DNA of 64,000 nucleotides from Nitrososphaeria archaeon. GTDB lineage: Archaea; Thermoproteota; Nitrososphaeria; JACIWG01. The DNA lies in NCBI GenBank assembly GCA_026413865.1, contig JAOAKB010000002.1:49507-113506 (forward strand), given 5' to 3'. The translations under genes and the position numbers were made by a program. The first letter of the stretch is position 1, and each line of letters begins with the position of its first letter. Positions 43,813 through 51,508 of the stretch are shown here, piece by piece. The notes below the pieces were generated by a model. The model saw nothing but the letters and a program-made list of their open reading frames with translations, was not told where the DNA came from and made no database searches.

Positions 43813-44607
43813 CTAGAGTACACCGAAATTGTATAAGTATCTTAATAAAATTAGTATTATAAAAGCTGATATAATCATGACAAGGAAAGCCAAGTCCTCC
43901 TTCCGCATTTTCATTTCATTTATAAACGTCCTCTTATTATATGCTCCAAAACATCTTGCTTCCAAACTCATAGCCAATTCAACATTCATCTTTAACATTC
44001 TCACAATTAATGGAATAAATATGGCAGTGTACTTTTTTAACCTAACCAGAATGTTACCCTTACTAAGATCGAGACCTCTTGCAGCCTGGGCCTCAATTAT
44101 AGTTTTTGTTTCAGTAAAAGTCACAGGCAGAAATCTTAATGCAATCGAAACGATAGAGGCAACCTTATATGGCAACCTTAATTTAATAAAACTTTGTACA
44201 ATATCATATGGTTTAGTAACAGAAATGTAAACTAGGAATGCAGTAATGGGTGTGACTATTTTGAATACATTATTTACTGCTATCATGAAACCATAGTCTG
44301 TTACCTCACCAAATATTGGTAAATTGAATATAACTACACCAACATCTCTATAATAAGAGGGCCACATGAGCAAGGATACAATCAATACTACACCAAATGT
44401 ATAAAAGGTTAAAATAAGCCTTTTCAAAGAAACTCTTGCAATAATAGCAGCGGGAAATATGCTTAGATAAATTATGCCAGTAATTATAGGATTTGTGAAA
44501 AAACCTATAATAGCAAAATAGAATGCCAAGTACACAAGCTTTACTCTAGCGTCAAGCCTATGCATTATGCTTTTTCCAGGCTTATAAAGACCATATACCC
44601 AACTCAA
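43813..44607 (-). CDS. ecfT: ECF transporter transmembrane (T) component
   Basis: The membrane coupling protein of an energy-coupling-factor vitamin or metal importer (264 residues, about 5-6 helices). The N-terminus YGLYKPGKSIMHRLDARVKLVY is the standard CbiQ/EcfT opening. The two cytoplasmic ATPase-contact motifs show up as EAQAARGLDLSKG and SLEARCFGAYNKRT (the A-R-G / A-R-x signatures). The start is TTG 44607. It is the last gene of a five-gene operon with two ATPases, a small membrane protein and an S component. Confidence 0.9.
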   Translation of the reverse strand: MSWVYGLYKPGKSIMHRLDARVKLVYLAFYFAIIGFFTNPIITGIIYLSIFPAAIIARVSLKRLILTFYTFGVVLIVSLLMWPSYYRDVGVVIFNLPIFGEVTDYGFMIAVNNVFKIVTPITAFLVYISVTKPYDIVQSFIKLRLPYKVASIVSIALRFLPVTFTETKTIIEAQAARGLDLSKGNILVRLKKYTAIFIPLIVRMLKMNVELAMSLEARCFGAYNKRTFINEMKMRKEDLAFLVMIISAFIILILLRYLYNFGVL

Positions 44608-44634
44608 TTTGGATCAAAAAAATTTTGGGGGAGT

Positions 44635-45474
44635 TTAGAGCCACTGCACCCTATCAGACCAGTGTAAGCCCCAGTTTTTTACCAAAGGAAACAAAGGAAA
44701 TACAAGAAGAGGTGTAAATATTTCGGCGATAGCATTATTGATAATCACAAATGGTGAGAATATGCCCCAGACGAATAGTGGAGGAAGTCCTATAACACCA
44801 GTCAAAGTATTAAAGTATGAGAGGAACCATGAAATGTAGAAGCTACACCATACACTTCCCAGTATAACTCCAAAAAGGTAGTATTCTGCAATACTTCTTG
44901 CATCTCTAAGCGAATGATCTCTCACAAACTTGTATGGTATATATGCTAGAAGGAAGTTTCCGATAAAGCCTCCACCTAAGCTACCCCATCCAAGATATCC
45001 AGCTAAACTATCTGCAAGAAGATTTCCTACTGCAACACCTAAAGCACCTGGTACACCAAACAATAGCCCAAATAATGGTGCAAGAGCATTCGCCGGCCTA
45101 ATCCATGTGAAACCAGGTATTATTGTAAGGCCGCCAGTTGCAGCCAATCCGCCACCGTATACTGCTGCAGACAATGCGGCCGTAGCTATATCAACACTAT
45201 CCCACTTTAACTTATATCTTGCTATCTTGAAACCTTTGATAGTGTAACCGAACATTTCCATAAAAAATAGTATAGTTCCAACGATCCAGAAGGGAGCAGC
45301 AATAATATGCCAAGTGTTTATTCCAAGAGAAAGGAATGCTACTCCGAATATCCAATTCTGGGCGCCGAAAGCACCCGCAGAAGCAAATGTGATTGCACCA
45401 TATATTCCAAGTGCTGCAGCCAAAATTATGAAAACAACTGCCAAAATTTTCCAAACTATACTTGTTCCTTTCAT
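44635..45474 (-). CDS. ECF transporter substrate-binding (S) component, QueT-like
   Basis: A 279-residue membrane protein with about 7-8 helices. The central part AALSAAVYGGGL, FTWIRPANALAPLFGLLFGVPGA and GNLLADSLAGYLGWGS matches the S-component fold of the QueT/related ECF modules, which capture the vitamin-like substrate. It has two extra N-terminal helices before that domain. The ligand cannot be read from sequence; queuosine precursor is one possibility, while thiamine, biotin or metal are others. ATG 45474 follows GGTG and overlaps the end of the upstream small membrane gene by 4 bases. Confidence 0.75.
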   Translation of the reverse strand: MKGTSIVWKILAVVFIILAAALGIYGAITFASAGAFGAQNWIFGVAFLSLGINTWHIIAAPFWIVGTILFFMEMFGYTIKGFKIARYKLKWDSVDIATAALSAAVYGGGLAATGGLTIIPGFTWIRPANALAPLFGLLFGVPGALGVAVGNLLADSLAGYLGWGSLGGGFIGNFLLAYIPYKFVRDHSLRDARSIAEYYLFGVILGSVWCSFYISWFLSYFNTLTGVIGLPPLFVWGIFSPFVIINNAIAEIFTPLLVFPLFPLVKNWGLHWSDRVQWL

Positions 45475-45770
45475 TTTCTAGCACCTCTTTTAATTGCATA
45501 ATATCCTATCAAAATTCCAACCAAGATTATCACCAAGGCCACAATATTTAAAATAAAATTGCCTTGAGGGCCAGCTAAAGCTGAAGCGCCGCCTGCACTT
45601 TGGACAGCAATATCCATTAATTCCACGACTAGCAATAAAATACCTACAAGCATTAGAGCACTGGCACGAGGTTTTTTCGAAACCCTTAAAACTATTCCAA
45701 GTACGAGTAGGATTAGCCCTAGTATTATGAAACCGTAGGCATAGTCGGGTACGATTATCATGCATATCAT
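45471..45770 (-). CDS. Small three-helix membrane protein of the ECF operon
   Basis: I do not recognise this 99-residue protein beyond its topology. Three hydrophobic helices are clear: FIILGLILLVLGIVL near the N-terminus, ALMLVGILLLVVELMDIAV in the middle, and FILNIVALVIILVGILIGYY near the C-terminus. Short basic loops (SKKPRAS and the tail KRGARK) suggest which ends face the cytoplasm. Its stop overlaps the S-component start by 4 bases. Position and size recall accessory subunits such as CbiN, but it has three helices rather than two and no sequence match that I can see. Confidence 0.7.
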   Translation of the reverse strand: MICMIIVPDYAYGFIILGLILLVLGIVLRVSKKPRASALMLVGILLLVVELMDIAVQSAGGASALAGPQGNFILNIVALVIILVGILIGYYAIKRGARK

Positions 45771-45800
45771 AACATGTATTTTAATTTGTATATATAAACT

Positions 45801-46640
45801 TTATTTACTTAACTTTGTTAAATTAACATATTTTTGTAAAAATTCAACCATTTCTTCAACTTTTATAATATCCTCTGGAACATTTATATCTTTAAGTTTT
45901 TTTGCAAGGATATTTATTTGTGGAGGTATAAGGTTACTTTTAGCTAACAAAAGCGTATCAGACAAAACCTTTTTCGAGCTTCCGTCTGCAATTATCTTAC
46001 CATCCTTCAATATTACAACTCTTTTAGAAAATTGTGCAGCAAGATTTACATCATGTGTTACTAAGACTATTGTTTTGCCTTCTTCGTTTATCTTTTTAAC
46101 AAGTTCCATTAGCTCTAAGGACCTTTTATAGTCTAAGCCTGTAGTTGGTTCATCTAATATGAGTACTTTTGGCTCCAAAACAAGTATTGATGCTATAGCA
46201 ACCCTATGCCTCTCACCCATGCTCATAAAATGAGGGTTATCAGTTAAACTTTTTTTCAAATCAACCTTCTCTATAGCGGCCTTCACCCTTTCTAAGACCT
46301 CATCTTCAGCATATCCAAGATTTCTTAATCCAAAACCTATTTCATCCAAAAGGGTGCTACTGAATATCTGATGATCAGGATTTTGGAAGACATACCCTAC
46401 AATTTTACATAATTCAGCTGTAGTATATTTTGACGAGTCCTCTCCAAAAACGTAAACTTTTCCCCTAGTTGGTCTAAGTAAGCCATTAAAATGCTTTACT
46501 AAAGTTGTTTTGCCACTACCATTCTGACCCATGACCGCAACAAACTCACCCTCATTTATAGAAATGTCTATCCCCTTTAATGCTTGAAAACCATTTGGAT
46601 ATACATATTCTATTCCCTCAGTCCTTATTGCTTCAGTCAT
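45801..46640 (-). CDS. ecfA: ECF transporter ATP-binding protein (second copy)
   Basis: One of the paired ATPases of the ECF module, about 279 residues. Walker A GQNGSGKTT, Q-loop VFQNPDHQIF (the ECF-specific pattern), a divergent signature region MSMGERHRVAIASIL, Walker B LILDEPTTGLD and switch His in LVTHDVNLAAQF are visible. The signature is MSMGE rather than LSGGE. Its start ATG 46640 follows AAGGTGG, and the gene overlaps the upstream ATPase by 8 bases. The heterodimer partner is the gene at 46633-47493. Confidence 0.9.
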   Translation of the reverse strand: MTEAIRTEGIEYVYPNGFQALKGIDISINEGEFVAVMGQNGSGKTTLVKHFNGLLRPTRGKVYVFGEDSSKYTTAELCKIVGYVFQNPDHQIFSSTLLDEIGFGLRNLGYAEDEVLERVKAAIEKVDLKKSLTDNPHFMSMGERHRVAIASILVLEPKVLILDEPTTGLDYKRSLELMELVKKINEEGKTIVLVTHDVNLAAQFSKRVVILKDGKIIADGSSKKVLSDTLLLAKSNLIPPQINILAKKLKDINVPEDIIKVEEMVEFLQKYVNLTKLSK

Positions 46641-47493
46641 CAACCAACCACCTTACTAACCTTTCAGCTTCCTCAACAGTTATCGGAAAATCTTGAATTG
46701 GAATACCATTATCCATTAATCTATATACTAATTCTGTAACCTGCGGTGGCCTAAAACCTATTTTCTTAACCAATTCGTATAATTTGAATACATTAGAAGG
46801 CTTATCATCGACTATAATTTGTCCCCTATCCATTACAATAAGCCTATCTGCAACATTAACAGCCCATTCAACCCTATGGTCTACTGCAACAACGGTAATC
46901 CCAAACTTTTTATTCAGATCATTTATTATATTCGATACCATTGCTGCACCAGCAGGGTCAAGCATACTAGTAGGCTCATCTAAAGCTAGAACTTTAGGCC
47001 TTAAGGCAATAACTGAGGCTATAGCCAAAGCCTGCTTTTCACCACCAGAAAGACTTGTTGTTGGAAAATCTCTTTTATCTGTTAGCCGTGCAATAGTTAA
47101 TGCTTCTTCAACTCTCTTCTGTATTTCTTTAGTTGGCAGATTAAGGTTTTCAGGACCAAAGGCAACTTCTTCGATAACTGTTGAAGAAACAATTTGCGTT
47201 TCGGGATTCTGGAAAACCATTCCAACAATTTGACTGAGCTTAGAAATGCTACTTTCCCTTGTATCAATTCCGTCAACAATAACATGACCCTCCATTTTAC
47301 CTCTGAAAAGATGAGGAATGATACCGTTAAATGTGTAAAGTAGTGTACTTTTACCACAGCCACTTGGACCCATAATTACAACAAATTCACCCCTTCTGAT
47401 CTTCAAATTTATATTGTTTAATGCATACGAATTTCCTGACATATAAGTATATGAGAGATTCTCTACAGAAATTATTTCGTCGCTCACCATCAT
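46633..47493 (-). CDS. ecfA: ECF transporter ATP-binding protein (first copy)
   Basis: The first gene of the ECF operon, 286 residues. Walker A GPSGCGKST, Q-loop VFQNPETQIVSST, signature LSGGEKQALAIASVIA, Walker B LALDEPTSMLDP, and the switch His in AVDHRVEWA. The Q-loop motif FQNPExQ is characteristic of ECF ATPases. Its C-terminal extension is conserved in shape with its partner. The consensus signature in this copy complements the altered signature in the second, as expected for an asymmetric pair. Confidence 0.9.
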   Translation of the reverse strand: MMVSDEIISVENLSYTYMSGNSYALNNINLKIRRGEFVVIMGPSGCGKSTLLYTFNGIIPHLFRGKMEGHVIVDGIDTRESSISKLSQIVGMVFQNPETQIVSSTVIEEVAFGPENLNLPTKEIQKRVEEALTIARLTDKRDFPTTSLSGGEKQALAIASVIALRPKVLALDEPTSMLDPAGAAMVSNIINDLNKKFGITVVAVDHRVEWAVNVADRLIVMDRGQIIVDDKPSNVFKLYELVKKIGFRPPQVTELVYRLMDNGIPIQDFPITVEEAERLVRWLVDD

Positions 47494-47588
47494 TCTGCCT
47501 TAAGAAGAAGAACCTTTAAACATTTACTATTTTAATTGAAAATATATTTTATGAAATATTATTTATTTAACATGAATGTGCTAAAATC

Positions 47589-48338
47589 TTATAGCTTGTA
47601 AAGAAGGTCGTATGTTTTTATGAAGTCTGAAACAAATTTGCTTGCCGGAGTTTCATAGATTTCTTGTGCTCTGCCTACTTGTTCTATTCGCCCCTCACGC
47701 ATTATAGCCATCCTATCAGCCATAGCAAAAGCTTCGGGTAATTCATTTGTTACATAAATTGTAGTCGCCTTCAAATCCCTATGTAATGTTTTAATTTCTT
47801 CTCTGACCTTGAGTCTTGTTGGCGGATCCAAATGCGCTAGAGGTTCATCTAAAAGGAAAATCTGCGGAGGTAATGCTATTGCTCTTCCAACAGCAACCTT
47901 CTGCTGCTGTCCTGAAGAAAGTTCTTCTGGATACCTTTCATAAAGGTCTTCTGTTATTCCTAATTTTCTAGAAACCATTTCAATCCTGCTAACAATATTA
48001 TCTTTTAGATATTTTCTGATTTTTAGTGCAAATGTTAAATTTGAATAACCTTCTTCCTCGTAAACTTTCATGTGAGGATAGAGTGCGTAGTTTTGAAAGA
48101 CCATTCTAACATGTCTTTTTGAAGGAGGAAGGTCTGTCACATCCTTTTCGTCAATGTATATTCTTCCCTCGTCTGGTCTAAGTAGGCCTGCGATAAGCTT
48201 TAACACTGTTGTCTTACCGCATCCGTTTGGGCCGACTATGACAAAAAGTTCATTATCTTCAACATCTAAACTCAGTCTATCGACAGCGACAACCTTACCA
48301 AACCTTTTTGAAACATTTCTTAAACTTATTCTAACCAT
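47589..48338 (-). CDS. Orphan ABC importer ATPase, MalK/UgpC-like, lacking the switch histidine
   Basis: An ABC ATPase of 249 residues. Walker A is GPNGCGKTT, Q-loop VFQNYALYPHM, Walker B FLLDEPLAHLD. The signature reads LSSGQQQKVAVGRAI instead of LSGGQ. The usual H-loop (YVTHDQxEAM) reads YVTNELPEAFAM, so Asn replaces the switch histidine. A short insert (VYEEEGYSNL) follows the Q-loop. The C-terminal TOBE/OB domain of MalK (about 110 residues) is absent. No permease or binding protein adjoins it. It could serve the sugar-type permeases near 63073, but that is a guess; reduced or regulatory ATPase activity is also possible. Confidence 0.75.
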   Translation of the reverse strand: MVRISLRNVSKRFGKVVAVDRLSLDVEDNELFVIVGPNGCGKTTVLKLIAGLLRPDEGRIYIDEKDVTDLPPSKRHVRMVFQNYALYPHMKVYEEEGYSNLTFALKIRKYLKDNIVSRIEMVSRKLGITEDLYERYPEELSSGQQQKVAVGRAIALPPQIFLLDEPLAHLDPPTRLKVREEIKTLHRDLKATTIYVTNELPEAFAMADRMAIMREGRIEQVGRAQEIYETPASKFVSDFIKTYDLLYKL

Positions 48339-48432
48339 CAAAACCCCTATAATGTGTTTAACATTTTTAACTTTTACGGAATAAAATCTTACTAGAGAAA
48401 CTATTTTTAAGATTAGATGGTAACCTATAGTT

Positions 48433-49353
48433 ATGCAATCAGATGAAATGCCCTGGAGATGGTTTGTTGAGCATCAGACACCATATACTTCAATAATCCA
48501 TAAAGTTAAGAGAATAATTTACAGTGGTAAAACAGAATATCAGCAGGTTGATATTATTGAAACCTATGATTTAGGCATATGTCTTGTACTTGATGGGAAA
48601 GTTCAATCTTCTACAAAGGATGAATGGATATATCATGAAACACTTGTCCATCCAACACTTTTTACGCATCCTAAACCAAAGAATGTGCTTATTATTGGTG
48701 GAGGAGAGGGTGCAACTGCAAGAGAGGTTTTAAAACACAAGTGTGTAGAGAAGGCGATAATGATTGATATTGATAAGCAAGTAGTTGAACTATCGAAAAA
48801 ATATTTAAGAGAAATTTGTGAGAATGTATTTGAGGATCCTAGGCTGGAGCTTATTTTTACCGATGGAAGAAAATTTGTTGAAAAAACTAGTACAACTTTT
48901 GACATTGCTATCATTGATGTTACAGACCCATTAAGTGGTGGCCCATCCTATTTACTTTACACTAAAGAATTTTATGAAAAACTTTATCAAAGACTCTCAG
49001 ATGATGGTATTCTAGCAACACAGGCGACTTCAACATTCTATAGTATAGACTGTTTTTTAGCAATATACAATACTTTGTCAAAAGTGTTCAATATTGTTAA
49101 AGCAGCACATGTTTGGATCCCATCATTTGCTTCCACTTGGGGGTTTGTTATAGGGTCAAAAAAGTATGATCCAGAAGAATTGGAAATTGAGTATTTGGAG
49201 GAAAAGATAAAGGAAAGAAAAATTACAAATCTAAAATTTTATACACCAAAAATTCATAAAAGCGTCTTCGTTTTACCACCTCATATAGAAAGAAGGTTAA
49301 AGGAAGAGAATAGGATTATAAGGGATGAACAACCAATTTTTATGCCAGCCTAA
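48433..49353 (+). CDS. speE: Polyamine aminopropyltransferase (spermidine synthase family)
   Basis: Transfers an aminopropyl group from decarboxylated SAM to a polyamine acceptor. The length is 306 residues. The small N-terminal beta domain (WRWFVEHQTPYTSIIHKVKRII) is followed by the Rossmann domain with VLIIGGGEGATAREVLKH, and KAIMIDIDKQVVEL. The catalytic region is DVTDPLSGGPSYLLYTKEFYE. The acidic pair and the DxTDP loop are typical. Thermophilic archaea often use agmatine or longer polyamines, so the acceptor may not be putrescine. It links functionally to the polyamine importer in the same window. Confidence 0.9.
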   Translation: MQSDEMPWRWFVEHQTPYTSIIHKVKRIIYSGKTEYQQVDIIETYDLGICLVLDGKVQSSTKDEWIYHETLVHPTLFTHPKPKNVLIIGGGEGATAREVLKHKCVEKAIMIDIDKQVVELSKKYLREICENVFEDPRLELIFTDGRKFVEKTSTTFDIAIIDVTDPLSGGPSYLLYTKEFYEKLYQRLSDDGILATQATSTFYSIDCFLAIYNTLSKVFNIVKAAHVWIPSFASTWGFVIGSKKYDPEELEIEYLEEKIKERKITNLKFYTPKIHKSVFVLPPHIERRLKEENRIIRDEQPIFMPA

Positions 49354-49374
49354 TAAAATCACTAAATCAAATTT

Positions 49375-49740
49375 TTACTCTTCTACATCAGAATATATAA
49401 TAATACCATTTTCAACCTCTTTTGGAAAACTACTGCCCGAAGATTTTAATTTTCTAAACTCGTCCAACGTGTATATGTGAAGTTGAGCCTCAGGCAGTTG
49501 TATGGAATCCCAGATTATATGATAATCATCTTTTAACTTATTACCTTTATAGATTATAAGAATATCAATATCACTTGCTGCATTATACCTATTTTTGGTA
49601 TATGATCCAAAAAGAATAAGACTTGCCAATGGTATTTTTTCCTTTAACTCTGGCACTTTTGCCCTTAAATATTCTACTATTTTTTTCTTATCAAATCTGG
49701 GATAATAAATTTTCACAGAATCTGACAATTTTTCTTCCAT
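49375..49740 (-). CDS. mntA: MNT-type minimal nucleotidyltransferase (antitoxin of HEPN-MNT pair)
   Basis: A minimal nucleotidyltransferase of 121 residues with the family motif GSX10DXD in full: GSYTKNRYNAASDID. In type VII toxin-antitoxin pairs this enzyme adds AMP groups to the HEPN toxin to silence it. ATG 49740 is chosen because GAGG lies 10 bases upstream; its reading overlaps the HEPN gene by 50 bases. C-terminal residues include AQLHIYTLDEFRKL, common in the family. The pair lies between the aminopropyltransferase and a URO-D family gene. Confidence 0.85.
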   Translation of the reverse strand: MEEKLSDSVKIYYPRFDKKKIVEYLRAKVPELKEKIPLASLILFGSYTKNRYNAASDIDILIIYKGNKLKDDYHIIWDSIQLPEAQLHIYTLDEFRKLKSSGSSFPKEVENGIIIYSDVEE

Positions 49741-50086
49741 ATTCAACTAGCCTCTCAGCCTCCTCTCTGGTATACAGTTCATATGGAGCACCTTCAGGAT
49801 GAGCGTTTGGATAACGTGTTGGAATATATGCTTTATCCAATTCTTTAGCGAACCTTATAAGTTCTAAGTCCAAATTAAAATGTTCAGAAAGCCTTTTAAT
49901 TGAACCTGCAACAGAATAACCAAAAGCTTCTACACCCATCTTCTGGAAAACAGCTTTAACAGCCTTTTCTGAAGCCTGCTGAGCTAGAAAACATACATAT
50001 TCATAAAATTCACCTCTAATTTCATATTCTGCATTCTCTAAGTCTCTTTTAGCTTGCTTTAGCCAGTCTAAACTTCTTTCCACCAT
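49691..50086 (-). CDS. HEPN-domain protein (toxin of HEPN-MNT pair)
   Basis: A helical HEPN protein of 131 residues. The start MVERSLDWLKQAKRDLENAEY and FLAQQASEKAVKAVF are standard HEPN helices. The C-terminal half has YIPTRYPNAHPEGAPYELYT, with an RX4H arrangement (RYPNAH) that may be the RNase site, followed by EEAERLVEYGRKIVRF. It precedes MNT on the same strand, as usual for the pair. A chaperone-like or nucleic-acid-binding role is possible in proteins of this subgroup. Confidence 0.85.
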   Translation of the reverse strand: MVERSLDWLKQAKRDLENAEYEIRGEFYEYVCFLAQQASEKAVKAVFQKMGVEAFGYSVAGSIKRLSEHFNLDLELIRFAKELDKAYIPTRYPNAHPEGAPYELYTREEAERLVEYGRKIVRFCENLLSQI

Positions 50087-50181
50087 ACTATATGATATTA
50101 TATTGAACTTTTAATAATAAATATTTATTTAGAACAGAATAGTATTGCATAAATTGGTGAGGATACACTATTGTTAGTAAT

Positions 50182-51459
50182 ATGAAATCTAGAGAGCGTG
50201 TTTTGACCACATTAAATCATATGGAGCCGGACCGTGTACCTTTAGACTTAGGAGGAAGCGCTGTTACCGGAATGCATGTTAGTACAGTTTATGCAGTCAG
50301 ACAGGCTTTAAAGCTTGACCCACCAGGAACGCCTGTAAAGGTTATAGAACCATATCAGATGTTGGGTGAAATTGGAGATGATTTAAGAAAAGCTCTTGGT
50401 GTTGATGTCATTGAATTGAGTAGTTGTTACACAATGTTTGGATTTAAAAGGGAAAAATGGAGACCATGGAAACTGCCTTTTGACGGAACACCAGTACTTG
50501 TTCCAGAAGGATTTAATACTGAATTATCAGAAACTGGTGAAGTCTTCATGTACCCTCAAGGTGATAAAAGTGTTCCACCATGCGCAAAAATGCCTAAAAA
50601 CGGATACTTTTTCGATGCAATAGATAGACAAGTACCTATAAATTGGAAGGATCTTAAGGTTGAAGATAACATAGAAGAGTTTAAACCAATTTCGAATGAA
50701 GAGCTAGAATATTATAGAAATATGGCTGAAGAACTATATCAGAGAACAGATTATGCGATATTTGCAAATTTTGGAGGAACAAGTTTCGGAGACATTGCAC
50801 TTGTTCCAGGATTAAATCTAAAACATCCAAAAGGGGTAAGAGGAGTAAAGGAATGGTATATGTGCCTCGCATTAAGACCTGACTTTATAAGTAAAGTCTT
50901 TGAAAAACAATGTGAAATAGCTTTAGAGAATCTTGAGAAAATATATAGGGTTATAAAAAATCGTGTACATGTTATTTTCGTTTCGGGAACAGACTTTGGA
51001 ACACAACGTGGTCCAATAATGTCCAAGGAAACATATAGGAAACTGTTTAAACCCTATCATAAAAGAGTTAACAACTGGATACATGAACATACAGAATGGA
51101 AAACATTCATTCACTCATGTGGATCAATTGAAGTTTTCATAGAAGATTTTATAGACGCCGGATTCGATATACTTAATCCAGTACAAACGTCAGCAGCAAA
51201 CATGAATCCTTCGTATTTAAAAGCAAAGTATGGAGATAGAATAGTTTTCTGGGGTGGAGGAATAGACACGCAGAAGACCTTACCCTTTGGAACGACTGAA
51301 GAAGTAAGAAGAGAAGTTATAGATAGAATCAAGATATTTGGAGCAAAAGGGGGATTCGTTTTTAACACAATACATAATATTTTACCTAAGACCCCAGTGG
51401 AGAATATTTTAACAATGTATAAGACCGTTCACGAGTTTGGAATGTATCCGATAAAATAA
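50182..51459 (+). CDS. URO-D/MtaA-family protein, copy 1
   Basis: A 425-residue member of the uroporphyrinogen decarboxylase / corrinoid methyltransferase (MtaA, CmuA) superfamily. The start MKSRERVLTTLNHMEPDRVPLDLGG is diagnostic. The HSCG segment in KTFIHSCGSIEVFIED is the zinc-site region of MtaA-type enzymes. The C-terminal VFWGGGIDTQKTLPFGTTEEVRREV is family-typical. True UroD is unlikely because this group usually moves methyl groups or serves unknown reactions. Two more family members lie at 59707-61979. No corrinoid protein gene is nearby. Confidence 0.85.
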   Translation: MKSRERVLTTLNHMEPDRVPLDLGGSAVTGMHVSTVYAVRQALKLDPPGTPVKVIEPYQMLGEIGDDLRKALGVDVIELSSCYTMFGFKREKWRPWKLPFDGTPVLVPEGFNTELSETGEVFMYPQGDKSVPPCAKMPKNGYFFDAIDRQVPINWKDLKVEDNIEEFKPISNEELEYYRNMAEELYQRTDYAIFANFGGTSFGDIALVPGLNLKHPKGVRGVKEWYMCLALRPDFISKVFEKQCEIALENLEKIYRVIKNRVHVIFVSGTDFGTQRGPIMSKETYRKLFKPYHKRVNNWIHEHTEWKTFIHSCGSIEVFIEDFIDAGFDILNPVQTSAANMNPSYLKAKYGDRIVFWGGGIDTQKTLPFGTTEEVRREVIDRIKIFGAKGGFVFNTIHNILPKTPVENILTMYKTVHEFGMYPIK

Positions 51460-51472
51460 TTTTACAGAAACT

Positions 51473-51480
51473 TTTATATA
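51473..51480 (+). promoter_or_regulatory. TATA box of the PINA gene
   Basis: TTTATATA is centred about 32 bases before ATG 51509. It predicts a transcript start near 51503, beyond the TTG at 51497. That supports ATG 51509 as the start codon with a very short leader. Confidence 0.5.
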
Positions 51481-51508
51481 AGAATATCTTTAATAGTTGC
51501 GGCTCCAA

